A model generated the notes under the pieces. It made no database searches and was not told where the DNA came from. It worked only from the letters and a program-made list of their open reading frames with translations. A stretch of 13,718 nucleotides of DNA from Anaerolineae bacterium (GTDB lineage: Bacteria > Chloroflexota > Anaerolineae > Promineifilales > Promineifilaceae): assembly GCA_028277515.1 (NCBI GenBank), contig JANQGC010000201.1, positions 1-13,718 of the forward strand. The letters run 5' to 3'. This document shows positions 1 through 7,322 of the stretch, one piece after another. The translations under genes and the position numbers were made by a program. The first letter of the stretch is position 1; every line of letters begins with the position of its first letter.

Positions 1-1977
1 CGACTTTTTTCGATTAGTTCCGAGATAGCCGAGCGCCCGCTGCACGAAATTTATCTGCAACCATTCCGCATCGCGCACAAAGAAGCCAATCCCTGGAGCA
101 TCATGAGCGCCTATAACCGCGTCAACGGCCACCACGCTAGTGAAAATAAGCAGCTTCTAGGCGGTATCCTCAAAAAAAGCTGGGGATATGATGGCCTGGT
201 CATGTCCGACTGGTACGGCACATATAGTACTGGTGTTCCCGCCGGGGACCTGGACCTGGAAATGCCCGGTCCGGCCCGCTGGATGGACGTGGAGAAAATC
301 GTCGCTGATGTACAATCCGGAGCGTTAGAGGAAGCGCTGATCGACGATAAGGTGCGCCGCCTGTTGCGTCTAATCGACCGCGTTGGGGGATTTGATGAGG
401 AAAAAGAGGAGGATTTGCCAGAAGCCAATTCCCCAGAGGAGCAAGCTCTGGCCAGGCAAACGGCCGTTGAAGCCATCGTCCTGCTAAAAAACGAAAACAA
501 TCTCCTGCCCATCGATCTCAAGGAAGTACAAAAAATTGCCGTCATCGGAGAAAGCGCCTATTTCGCCAAGATCATGGGTGGGGGTAGTTCGGAGGTCAAT
601 CCCCATTACGTGATTTCTCCCCTGGCTGGCATTCAAAACAGAGTGCGCGATCAAGCCGAGGTCGCCTATGAAATCGGCGCTCCCTTCTACCGTGATGCGC
701 CCCTGCTGGATATGTCGTGGGCGGAATCGCAGGACGGGCGGCGGGGTGCTCTAACATTGGAATACTTTGATAACATGGAACTGCAAGGGTCGCCAATCAA
801 GACGGCCGATGTTTTCAAAACCAATCTATCCTGGTTCGGCTCGGAAAATCCCTTTGTCGACCCTGACAATTTCTCCTTGCGCCTGAGTGGAAAAGTGACC
901 GCTCCTCAAAGCGGCCGCTATGAATTAGGCATAACAAGCATCGGGCGCGTCCGGCTCTATATCAACGACGACCTCTTAGTGGATGATTGGCAAGACCAGG
1001 AAAATAACGATGAACGCAAACATTCGGCAACCGTCACAATGGTCGCCGGCCAACCACTCTCCATGCGCCTGGAATACAGCACCGCGCCCAAAACGCTGTG
1101 GCGCAACGTGCGCCTGGGGATATTGCCCCTTGTTCCTGGCGATCCGATCCAGGCGGCCGTTGATCTGGCTGCCCAATCCGACCTGGCCATCATCGTCGCC
1201 GGTCTCTCCAAAGAGTGGGAGAGCGAAGGCTTTGACCGGCCTGACCTGCGGCTTCCCGGTGAGCAAGATGAATTGATTCGCCGCGTGGCTCAGGCCAACC
1301 CGCGTTCTATCCTGCTGCTCAACACCGGCTCCCCGGTGGAGATGCCCTGGGTGGATGAGGTCCCTGCCCTGCTACAAACCTGGTATCTTGGACAGGAAAC
1401 AGGTAATGCCATTGCCGCCGTGCTTTTTGGCGACGAAAATCCATCAGGCAAGCTGCCGACCACCCTTCCCCGCCGTTTTACAGACAACCCGGCTGCCATT
1501 AACTACCCAGGGGAAAATGGACAGGTGCATTATGGCGAAGGTATTTTCGTCGGCTACCGTTATTATGATAAGAAACAGATCGAACCCCAATTCCCCTTTG
1601 GACATGGCCTTTCTTATACTAACTTTAATTATGATAATTGCCAGTTGAATAGAGATACTTTGGGGGAAGAAGGCAGTATTGAAGTCAGTATTGATGTGAC
1701 CAACAGCGGCTCTATGCCTGGCAAAGAGGTCGTCCAACTTTACATTCGTGACGATGAGGCCAAAGTCATGCGCCCTGAAAAAGAGTTAAAAGGATTTTCC
1801 AAAGTCCAGCTTGATCCGGGACAAAGGGAAACGATCACCCTTTGCCTCGACAAAGATGACCTGTCCTATTATGACACGGCCAAAAAAGCCTGGGTGGCCA
1901 AACCTGGAAAATTCACTCTGTTGATCGGCAGTTCATCCCGAAATATCCACTTTGAAAAAAGTTTCCAATACGAGTAG
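1..1977 (+). CDS. Beta-glucosidase, glycoside hydrolase family 3 with PA14 insert (5' partial)
   Basis: The enzyme hydrolyses terminal beta-linked glucosyl (or related) units from oligosaccharides. The reading frame is open from base 1, and the residues before the first ATG (103) already match GH3 (SSEIAERPLHEIY), so that ATG is internal and the true start lies upstream. The visible part has 658 residues. The nucleophile Asp is in the VMSDW motif (codon 208-210). The GH3 C-terminal domain starts near base 470 (AVEAIVLLKNENNLLP) and is interrupted at about 748-1110 by a PA14 beta-barrel, which in this family helps shape the sugar-binding site. It resumes with WESEGFDRPDLRLPG, the region that carries the acid/base Glu in PA14-type GH3 enzymes. 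A fibronectin III-like domain (about 1690-1960) ends the protein. The signal-peptide region is not visible, so location in the cell is unknown. The gene converges on the fasciclin gene, 39 bp away. Substrate specificity cannot be read from sequence. Confidence 0.95.
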   Translation, partial: RLFSISSEIAERPLHEIYLQPFRIAHKEANPWSIMSAYNRVNGHHASENKQLLGGILKKSWGYDGLVMSDWYGTYSTGVPAGDLDLEMPGPARWMDVEKIVADVQSGALEEALIDDKVRRLLRLIDRVGGFDEEKEEDLPEANSPEEQALARQTAVEAIVLLKNENNLLPIDLKEVQKIAVIGESAYFAKIMGGGSSEVNPHYVISPLAGIQNRVRDQAEVAYEIGAPFYRDAPLLDMSWAESQDGRRGALTLEYFDNMELQGSPIKTADVFKTNLSWFGSENPFVDPDNFSLRLSGKVTAPQSGRYELGITSIGRVRLYINDDLLVDDWQDQENNDERKHSATVTMVAGQPLSMRLEYSTAPKTLWRNVRLGILPLVPGDPIQAAVDLAAQSDLAIIVAGLSKEWESEGFDRPDLRLPGEQDELIRRVAQANPRSILLLNTGSPVEMPWVDEVPALLQTWYLGQETGNAIAAVLFGDENPSGKLPTTLPRRFTDNPAAINYPGENGQVHYGEGIFVGYRYYDKKQIEPQFPFGHGLSYTNFNYDNCQLNRDTLGEEGSIEVSIDVTNSGSMPGKEVVQLYIRDDEAKVMRPEKELKGFSKVQLDPGQRETITLCLDKDDLSYYDTAKKAWVAKPGKFTLLIGSSSRNIHFEKSFQYE

Positions 1978-2006
1978 GTAACTGTCACTTTTGAAGTGAC
2001 TGTCAC
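1978..2006. repeat. Degenerate back-to-back pair of GTCACTT dyad repeats; possible two-way terminator
   Basis: GTCACTT (1984-1990), a 3-base loop and AAGTGAC (1994-2000) form a 7-bp hairpin, followed by another GTCAC. The pieces are half-sites of the AAGTGAC-N-GTCACTT dyad that also occurs at 3047-3108 and 11654-11715. The hairpin fills the 39-bp gap between two converging stop codons, so it could help end transcription from both sides. The following T-run is short (CCTTTT) on the + strand and absent on the - strand, so a classic intrinsic terminator is doubtful. Confidence 0.55.
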
Positions 2007-2016
2007 CTTTTAAAAC

Positions 2017-3021
2017 CTACTCAATCAAACCTGAATTCTGCGCTTCCGGCGGAATTTCAACCCGTGGCCAGGGACCTAAAATCACATCGCGCACGCCCTG
2101 GATGACCCCATTGGAAACATGAATATCTTTAATCACGATCCGTGAAAAGTCATTCACATATAAGTTGCGCCGCCACCATTTCGTGCCGGCCAATTCTCCG
2201 TTGGCCATGGTGATGTCGCCCAGCATCGTCTGCGCTTTGGCAATGGACATATGGCCGGGATAGATATGGTACAGCAGAAATTCACGCATCTCTTCCGGGG
2301 TGTAGAAATTAGATATGTTATTGGCATTCATCCGGTTGAACTGCCTGAATGCACGGCCGTTGGGAGCGAAAAAGGTCCAGGTGCCGCCGGAAAGCATCTC
2401 TGTCAAACCGGCATATTCAACCGCCGCGGCCGTCGTGCGGAAACGGCCGTCCAATTCCAGGTACTCCACAATCGTCAAATCCTCACTGCGTACATCTTCA
2501 GCACTTTGCCCTGAGCCATCGCTCTCATCGGCGGGGCGCGGCCAGGGTCCCTGGACAACCGTATCAACAATATGCATATAGCCATTGGAAGCCAGAATAT
2601 TGCTCTCAATCACCCTGGATACATCGTTCAAATAGAGCGTGTCGTCGAACCATTTCCATCCGGCGATTTGACCATTGCCCATCACCTGGTCGCCGGTCAT
2701 CGCCCGGGCATCTTCCATAGAAACCCAGCGCGGAACAGCATGGTACAGCACAAGCGCCCGCGCATCCTCAGGGGAGAGAGCGGCCACATTTTCAGGGTTC
2801 ATCCTCAACCCGGCGAACGCCTCATCGGTGGGGGCAAACACGGTCCAGGTGCCGCTGGTCATACTTTCCGTCAGACCGGCCGTCTCGACTAACGCTTCAA
2901 ACGTGGATAGACGATAATCGGCCGCTGCTATGTCAAAAACACTCCCCCCACCCTGCGCCCCGGCCAGCGGAACCATAAGGAATAATAGAATTAAAATTAA
3001 AGCAATTGACTGCCGTTTCAT
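2017..3021 (-). CDS. Secreted protein with two fasciclin (FAS1) domains
   Basis: FAS1 domains are extracellular adhesion modules; bacterial ones are usually secreted or surface-bound. The chosen start (3021) gives 334 residues beginning with a clear signal peptide: MKRQ, a hydrophobic stretch rich in L/I, then a cleavage-like AGA-QG near residue 22. AGGAGA lies 7 bases upstream. A longer frame runs up to 3072 but would bury the signal peptide behind 17 polar residues. The first FAS1 domain (about 28-155) shows TVFAPTDEAF, LVLYHAV and SNGYMHIVDTVV; the second (about 180-315) shows TFFAPNGRAF, LLYHIYPG and SNGVIQGVRDVILG. Each domain ends in GPWPR. No membrane anchor or sorting signal is seen at the C-terminus (SGLIE). 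The gene is separated from the small membrane gene upstream by 166 bp carrying a paired dyad repeat, so it is probably transcribed on its own. Confidence 0.93.
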   Translation of the reverse strand: MKRQSIALILILLFLMVPLAGAQGGGSVFDIAAADYRLSTFEALVETAGLTESMTSGTWTVFAPTDEAFAGLRMNPENVAALSPEDARALVLYHAVPRWVSMEDARAMTGDQVMGNGQIAGWKWFDDTLYLNDVSRVIESNILASNGYMHIVDTVVQGPWPRPADESDGSGQSAEDVRSEDLTIVEYLELDGRFRTTAAAVEYAGLTEMLSGGTWTFFAPNGRAFRQFNRMNANNISNFYTPEEMREFLLYHIYPGHMSIAKAQTMLGDITMANGELAGTKWWRRNLYVNDFSRIVIKDIHVSNGVIQGVRDVILGPWPRVEIPPEAQNSGLIE

Positions 3022-3028
3022 CAGGCTC

Positions 3029-3034
3029 TCTCCT
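3029..3034 (-). promoter_or_regulatory. Ribosome binding site deciding the fasciclin gene start
   Basis: Read on the - strand, AGGAGA is followed by a 7-base spacer and ATG at 3021. It is the main support, with the signal peptide, for choosing this start over the in-frame upstream codon at 3072. Confidence 0.8.
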
Positions 3035-3046
3035 ACTTTCTTTATC

Positions 3047-3108
3047 AAGTGACAGTCACTTGATTGACTCAAACTTCTTAGGACTACAGTAAAAAGTGAC
3101 TGTCACTT
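3047..3108. repeat. 62-bp element: two AAGTGAC-N-GTCACTT dyads, 47 bp apart centre to centre
   Basis: The left dyad is AAGTGACAGTCACTT (3047-3061); its arms extend to 10 bp each (3044-3053 and 3055-3064). The right dyad is AAGTGACTGTCACTT (3094-3108). The centres are 3054 and 3101. The whole element reads the same on both strands, apart from the 32-bp interior. It lies 26 bp upstream of the fasciclin start codon and could overlap that gene's promoter. A second element with the same geometry lies at 11654-11715. It could be an operator for a dimeric regulator, or a mobile REP-like element; the sequence does not decide. Confidence 0.8.
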
Positions 3109-3187
3109 CATGATAAATCCAATTTAGCAAGAATAAATTATCCCACCCACTCCTTTCCAACATGCTTACGAGCGACGGTCTCCCAAC

Positions 3188-3433
3188 TTATGCTTGATCC
3201 CGCCAGCGCCGCCAGGTCCTCACAGAAACAAGCAAACCGGCGGCAATAAAAGTTAAACCGATGGTATCGACCAGCATCGGCCAAAAGCGAGATGGCTCTG
3301 CTTCTATCTCCAATTGGCCATAAAATATTTGGAAAACAGACCAGACCGAGTCCTTGGAAAACATAATCAGGAAGCCAAAAATGATGATAAGAATGGAGAT
3401 AAATATACCGCTCAGCAGGTCCGTTTTAGTCAC
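3188..3433 (-). CDS. Small two-helix membrane protein of unknown function
   Basis: I do not recognise this 81-residue protein. It has two clear hydrophobic helices, at about residues 8-28 (FISILIIIFGFLIMF) and 53-71 (LVDTIGLTFIAAGLLVSV), joined by a loop with acidic and aromatic residues. It ends in a basic tail (RTWRRWRDQ), which suggests that both ends are cytoplasmic. The start is a GTG with only a weak GGGATCA-like ribosome site further upstream. The same frame stays open back past the end of the neighbouring gene, so the exact start is uncertain. It lies 32 bp downstream of the PPOX-class gene in the same direction and is probably co-transcribed with it. Confidence 0.65.
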   Translation of the reverse strand: MTKTDLLSGIFISILIIIFGFLIMFSKDSVWSVFQIFYGQLEIEAEPSRFWPMLVDTIGLTFIAAGLLVSVRTWRRWRDQA

Positions 3434-3465
3434 AAGGTCAACGCTGATCCCATAATTGACAATCC

Positions 3466-3891
3466 CTATTCGTCAGGCCCGGTCCAGGGACCAACGCCGG
3501 TAATCCGCTCCACCTTTACCCGGTTGGTGAAGCCGGGCGGCGGGTTTTCCATCGTTGGAAATTTAACGTCCGGACCGAGATAAGTATAGGCCATTTGTTG
3601 CACCAGTTCGGCTGCGCCCCCTTCCTCAATGGTTGCCTGGCCATGAACGACCAGGTATTCGGTCAAGCCCATATCGCTTTTAGATTCACTTTCAAAGGAG
3701 ATAGCGACACGGCCGTCTTCCAAAATATTGCGGACCTTCTTCGTGGGATACAAATGGGCGGTGAGGATGTCATCTCCATCCATCATCGCCCAAACCAGCG
3801 ACACCTGCGGACTGCCATCCGGATTTAAAGTAACCAGATGGGCATGTGCTGCCCCTTCAATTAACTTTCGCGCAGACTCCGGTAATTTCAT
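3466..3891 (-). CDS. PPOX-class (probably F420-dependent) oxidoreductase
   Basis: This 141-residue split-barrel flavin/deazaflavin-binding protein belongs to the pyridoxamine 5'-phosphate oxidase-like superfamily. It shows the typical early pattern HLVTLNPDGSPQVSLVW (about 18-34), followed by a TKKVRNILEDGRVAISFE block (about 50-67) that contributes to cofactor binding in the F420-dependent group. The length is normal for a single-domain member. Members reduce varied substrates with F420H2; no substrate can be named here. A strong ribosome site (AAGGAGA) lies 6 bases before the ATG. The product is soluble and has no signal peptide. The small membrane gene follows 32 bp downstream. FMN or heme use remains possible for the superfamily. 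Confidence 0.85.
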   Translation of the reverse strand: MKLPESARKLIEGAAHAHLVTLNPDGSPQVSLVWAMMDGDDILTAHLYPTKKVRNILEDGRVAISFESESKSDMGLTEYLVVHGQATIEEGGAAELVQQMAYTYLGPDVKFPTMENPPPGFTNRVKVERITGVGPWTGPDE

Positions 3892-3920
3892 TTGTTCTCC
3901 TTTCTAGTAAAGCAATCTAT

Positions 3921-3974
3921 TGTAGAACAAACTTTTCAGTTTGTTCATTGCGCAAGCTGGAAAGCATGCGCTAC
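3921..3974 (-). repeat. Diverged inverted copy of the 53-bp structured repeat
   Basis: Read on the - strand it begins GTAGCGCATGCT and ends with GAACAAACT-GAAA-AGTTTGTTC and CTACA, matching the three tandem units at 9462-9620 over most of its length. It holds two hairpins: a perfect 9-bp stem with a GAAA loop (3925-3946) and GCGCAAGC/GCATGCGC with one mismatch (about 3950-3971). The ends GTAG and CTAC are also complementary. It lies just upstream of the PPOX-class gene, in the gap behind lysA. Confidence 0.8.
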
Positions 3975-4044
3975 TGTAAAACAAACAGCGTGCCCTCTGG
4001 GTATTGCCTAATTTGTTCCTCCTACGCAAACAAGAATGTTTACG
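3975..4044. repeat. Mosaic of repeat fragments and a hairpin abutting the lysA stop codon
   Basis: The block starts with TGTAAAACAAAC, like the start of the neighbouring 3921-3974 repeat. Then come 21 bases (3986-4006) that recur, inverted and with one change, at 7282-7302, and ATTGCCTAATTTG (4003-4015), which recurs at 10931-10943. GTA...ACAAA and TTTGT...TAC bound 3976-4025. A hairpin (AAACA, loop AGAA, TGTTT, with an outer CG/CG pair; 4025-4044) touches the lysA stop codon. It could mark the 3' end of the lysA transcript, although no T-run follows it. Confidence 0.6.
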
Positions 4045-5301
4045 TTACTGAATACTGACTTCTGCCAACTGGTCAACGCCATCCAACAGCGCCTCAAACC
4101 CCTGCCGCTGCCTAATCACCGCATAATCCCCACCATCAACCAACACCTCAGCGGGTCGCAAACGGCCGTTATAATTACTGCTCATCGCAAAACCATAAGC
4201 ACCGGCCTGCCCCAGGAGCAGCAAATCTCCCGCAGCCAGGGCCGGCAACAATCGATTATGAGCCAAAAAGTCGCCCGTCTCACAAACCGGACCGACGATG
4301 TCGACTCGTTTATCAGCCCCGTTCTTTCCTACCGCTATAATCGGATGATTCGCCCCATACATCGCCGGCCGGATCAAATCATTCAGCCCGGCATCCACAA
4401 TCACAAATGATTTGCCCCCTTGCTCCTTGGTATATAAAACGCGGGTTAACAGCCCGCCTGCCGGTCCAATAATCGACCGGCCGGGCTCTATTACCAGGTC
4501 AAACCCCGCATCCCGCACCGGTTGGGCTATCTCAGCAACCCAATCTCCAATCGCCGGAGGGTCATCCTGGTCATAGTCAATACCTAATCCGCCACCAACA
4601 TCAACATAGCTCAAATGGATGCCGGAGCGCGTGGCTTTTTGGGCAAAATCCACCAGGGTTGCAGCCAATTGTTGATAGGGAACCAAATCAGTGATTTGCG
4701 ATCCGATATGGGCAGCAATGCCCACCGGGTTCAACCAGGGATCTTGTTGGGCTTTTTTTAGAAGCGTAAGCGCCGTTTCCCGCGGGACACCAAATTTATG
4801 CGTCAACTCACCCGTACTATCGTAATCATGCGTGTCCACGCAAATATCGGGGTTGATACGCACGCCAACGGGAGCGACTAATTGTAATTCCCTGGCCACT
4901 TTCGCCAGAGCATCCAATTCCAGCGCCGATTCAACATGCAGGGCGCGAATGCCGGCTTTCAGGGCCATCAATAACTCATCCTGCCGCTTACCCACGCCGG
5001 AATAAATAATCTTTTGCGGGTCTATTCCTGCATGTAAAGCCAGAAACAACTCACCCCCGCTGGTCACATCTGCCCCCAGCCCTTCCTGCGCCAATAACCG
5101 TAGCAAGGTCGGATTGCCGTTTGCTTTCACGGCATAGCAGACCAGATCGTCGGCATTCGTTGCCGCCTGGTAATTTCCGGCTCTATCCAGAAGTTCCGCC
5201 CGGCTGTAAACATATGCCGGCGTGCCAACTTCGGCCGCCAGCGCTGCCAGGGATACCTGTTCACAATGTAGTTGTCGGTTAAAGTGCTGGAATACCGTCA
5301 C
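4045..5301 (-). CDS. lysA: Diaminopimelate decarboxylase
   Basis: A PLP-dependent fold-type III enzyme that decarboxylates meso-2,6-diaminopimelate to L-lysine, the last step of lysine synthesis; cytoplasmic. The 418 residues are a normal length. Lys59 in CYAVKAN forms the Schiff base. The barrel motifs SGGELFLALHAG, HIGSQI, GGGLGIDY and EPGRSI (phosphate and substrate contacts) follow in order. Cys340 in VCETGD and Tyr369 in GAYGFAMSSNYN complete the active site at the dimer interface. The start is GTG, overlapping the TGA stop of the sensor gene as GTGA, which suggests translational coupling to it. A repeat mosaic follows directly after the stop. No lysine riboswitch is expected or seen, since the gene sits inside an operon. 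Confidence 0.96.
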   Translation of the reverse strand: MTVFQHFNRQLHCEQVSLAALAAEVGTPAYVYSRAELLDRAGNYQAATNADDLVCYAVKANGNPTLLRLLAQEGLGADVTSGGELFLALHAGIDPQKIIYSGVGKRQDELLMALKAGIRALHVESALELDALAKVARELQLVAPVGVRINPDICVDTHDYDSTGELTHKFGVPRETALTLLKKAQQDPWLNPVGIAAHIGSQITDLVPYQQLAATLVDFAQKATRSGIHLSYVDVGGGLGIDYDQDDPPAIGDWVAEIAQPVRDAGFDLVIEPGRSIIGPAGGLLTRVLYTKEQGGKSFVIVDAGLNDLIRPAMYGANHPIIAVGKNGADKRVDIVGPVCETGDFLAHNRLLPALAAGDLLLLGQAGAYGFAMSSNYNGRLRPAEVLVDGGDYAVIRQRQGFEALLDGVDQLAEVSIQ

Positions 5302-7232
5302 TGCTCTTTCTGGGCCTGTTGTTCCATGGCTCCAATCGTTCTTGCCACATTCTCAATGGCCACACGCTGTTTACGGTACAGGTCGGATTCGCTCATTGCC
5401 AGGCGCCGGGCGACATCACGCACCCGCTTCCCCTGTACAAATTTAAGCTCCAAAATATTGTAAAGAATCCATTCCGCTGTTGTCATGCTACGCTGCCCTT
5501 CCGGCCGCTGTTGTTGGATCGCTTTGTCCAAAATGGCCCGCAGAGCGGTTGTTGGATTATTATCATGTTCGGGCATTTCTTCCTGCACCACCCGCAACTG
5601 CAACAACGGGCTTTCCGTCAATTTGGGACCGCCCCAATAATGGGTCAGGGCATCGCGCACCATTTTATTGAAAGCCGGATCATCAACGGTCGAGTCATCG
5701 CCTGCTGATTCCGCCGTGAGCACGGGTAAGCCACCATAAGCCGCCGCTTTACGCTTTGCTTGCAATGCGGTAATTTCCGGCAGCAGCCCTTCCACAGAGG
5801 CAAATACTTCCTGCTGTAGAATCCGATCTTCAAGGGCACCTTCAGCCTGGCCTGCTAATAAATCAAATATTTCCTGCTCGGCCGGATTCAAATTGGGGCT
5901 ATCTGCCCTGGCTCGCAGGCCAAAAATTCCCAACATTAAATCTCCATGCCGGCTGTATAGCGGCCGAATCCAGAAATTCTCCCAAATGATAAAGGAATCT
6001 TTTTTCTCCAACTCATCCGATTGTCTCTGGTTCCCATTGGCACTGGTGGCCAGTTGCTGTAAATCAGCATCCTTCAGCAGCGGCTTATCTGTCATGAGGG
6101 GACCAACGACCGATTCCAGGCGCGGACCTTCGGCCGTAATGGCCGCCACAAAAGCTGTCGGCGTGCGCAGGGCTTCAACCGTTGCTGCCAGGATACTTTC
6201 CAGGAATTGGCGCATCTCATTGGTAGTCAGCAACCGCTCACTTAAAACCTGGATGCGTCGCACATCCGGATCATCGTCCAGGTTAAAGATGCGCTCTAAC
6301 GGCCGTTTATAGGCATGAATCGCCCATTCTACCAGCATCACCGTGGCGACCAGGGAAAACCCCAGGGCAACCTCGGTCGGCAGCCCTAAAATGGGGCTGT
6401 TGCGATTGACGATGATATAAACCAACAAAACGATCGTCGCCGCCAGGGGTACACGGGCCATAAACTTATACAGGCGTACGCGCACCACGCGGTCCGGTGA
6501 CACGGCTCCAAAATAAGCCAGCTCGGCCGTCAGCACAGCGAACATCAAACCCACCAGCGAATTTCCAAATATCACAACCAGCCAGAGCCAGGGTTGAATC
6601 CCCTGTTCCGGGTTGCTGGTCAATAGCATATAAGGAAAAACGGCCAATGGCGCGGCTAAAAAGGCGATCAACGTATTAGTCATGCGCCGGCGCGTCGTTT
6701 CCGTTAGACAGCGACGACGAGCACGCCACACATTATAAATGCTGCTGATTGCCACAAACCAGAAATAAATGGCGAAAATCGGGAAAATGGGGCCGGCGGT
6801 CATGCGTGCGCTGTACGGCAGCAGGATCAAATCGGCCGCCAATAGATTCGTCCACAAGGCCAGACCGGCAAAGATAAGACCGGCCACATAGCCCAAAGGA
6901 ACCAGCACACGGCGATAATTAGGCAACCTGCCCGTGGTCGCTAATAATGCGCTGGAAAGATGGAACTGTGCTGCCGGAACCAGGGCGATGCCGATCCAAC
7001 CGACGCGCATCCAGGTTTCGGCCGGCAGCGGCACCCTGATACGGCTAACCAGCAGTTCGCTGAGATAAACCAGGACCACAAAAGCGACCAACAAACCGAA
7101 GGCACGGGTCACTTCTGCCCGGCGCATGCGGCTACTGTTGTAAAGGACCACGGCCGAACCAAAAATGACGATAACGGCCTGCAGAATGTCGTTAATTAAA
7201 GCGAAAATCTCTGCTGTTGCGCTGCTGTTCAT
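5298..7232 (-). CDS. Multi-pass membrane protein with GAF-like domain and C-terminal HTH, no kinase domain
   Basis: I cannot name this 644-residue protein. Residues 1-305 hold about nine hydrophobic segments (roughly 11-33, 43-63, 76-99, 109-135, 145-168, 184-205, 212-242, 258-276, 284-305), resembling the 7TM sensor part of some histidine kinases plus two more helices. A GAF-like region follows (about 330-480: LSERLLTTNEMRQFLESIL... and FDLLAGQAEGALEDRI). After a linker with a YWGGPKLTESPLLQLRVVQ block come helices ending in KRVRDVARRLAMSESDLYR (about 605-625), which reads like a sigma-70 region 4 or LuxR-type helix-turn-helix. No H-box, HATPase, GGDEF or receiver domain is visible. I infer a membrane-tethered transcription regulator that senses a membrane or small-molecule signal. 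It lies 90 bp behind ftsH and overlaps lysA by 4 bp. The ATG has only a weak ribosome site (AAGAA). Confidence 0.8.
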   Translation of the reverse strand: MNSSATAEIFALINDILQAVIVIFGSAVVLYNSSRMRRAEVTRAFGLLVAFVVLVYLSELLVSRIRVPLPAETWMRVGWIGIALVPAAQFHLSSALLATTGRLPNYRRVLVPLGYVAGLIFAGLALWTNLLAADLILLPYSARMTAGPIFPIFAIYFWFVAISSIYNVWRARRRCLTETTRRRMTNTLIAFLAAPLAVFPYMLLTSNPEQGIQPWLWLVVIFGNSLVGLMFAVLTAELAYFGAVSPDRVVRVRLYKFMARVPLAATIVLLVYIIVNRNSPILGLPTEVALGFSLVATVMLVEWAIHAYKRPLERIFNLDDDPDVRRIQVLSERLLTTNEMRQFLESILAATVEALRTPTAFVAAITAEGPRLESVVGPLMTDKPLLKDADLQQLATSANGNQRQSDELEKKDSFIIWENFWIRPLYSRHGDLMLGIFGLRARADSPNLNPAEQEIFDLLAGQAEGALEDRILQQEVFASVEGLLPEITALQAKRKAAAYGGLPVLTAESAGDDSTVDDPAFNKMVRDALTHYWGGPKLTESPLLQLRVVQEEMPEHDNNPTTALRAILDKAIQQQRPEGQRSMTTAEWILYNILELKFVQGKRVRDVARRLAMSESDLYRKQRVAIENVARTIGAMEQQAQKEQ

Positions 7233-7322
7233 TTCTTATGGTCGTTTGGCAAATCGACTATGTTTCTGTAGGCCGATTTATCAATACCCAAAGGGCACGC
7301 TGATCGCGCTGCAAAAAACAAA
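7233..7322 (-). repeat. ftsH-sensor gap with a second copy of a 21-bp repeat
   Basis: Positions 7282-7302 match 3986-4006 in inverse orientation at 20 of 21 bases (core CAGCGTGCCCT...TGGGTATTG). The rest of the gap shows no gene. On the - strand the stretch after the ftsH stop includes a T-run (TTTGTTTTTTGC), but no strong hairpin precedes it, so read-through into the sensor gene is plausible. Confidence 0.6.

Noticed and set aside
103..105. ATG at 103 as the start of the beta-glucosidase
   Set aside because: The 34 codons before it are in frame and match conserved GH3 sequence, so the gene begins outside the window.
3022..3072. Upstream start for the fasciclin protein
   Set aside because: It would place polar residues before a clear signal peptide and read through a palindromic repeat; the AGGAGA site favours 3021.
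4025..4044. Intrinsic terminator of lysA
   Set aside because: A hairpin is present, but the following - strand sequence has no run of T; kept only as part of the repeat mosaic.
3846..4058. A 70-codon open frame on the + strand between the PPOX-class gene and lysA
   Set aside because: It is made of repeat sequence and antisense ends of two real genes.
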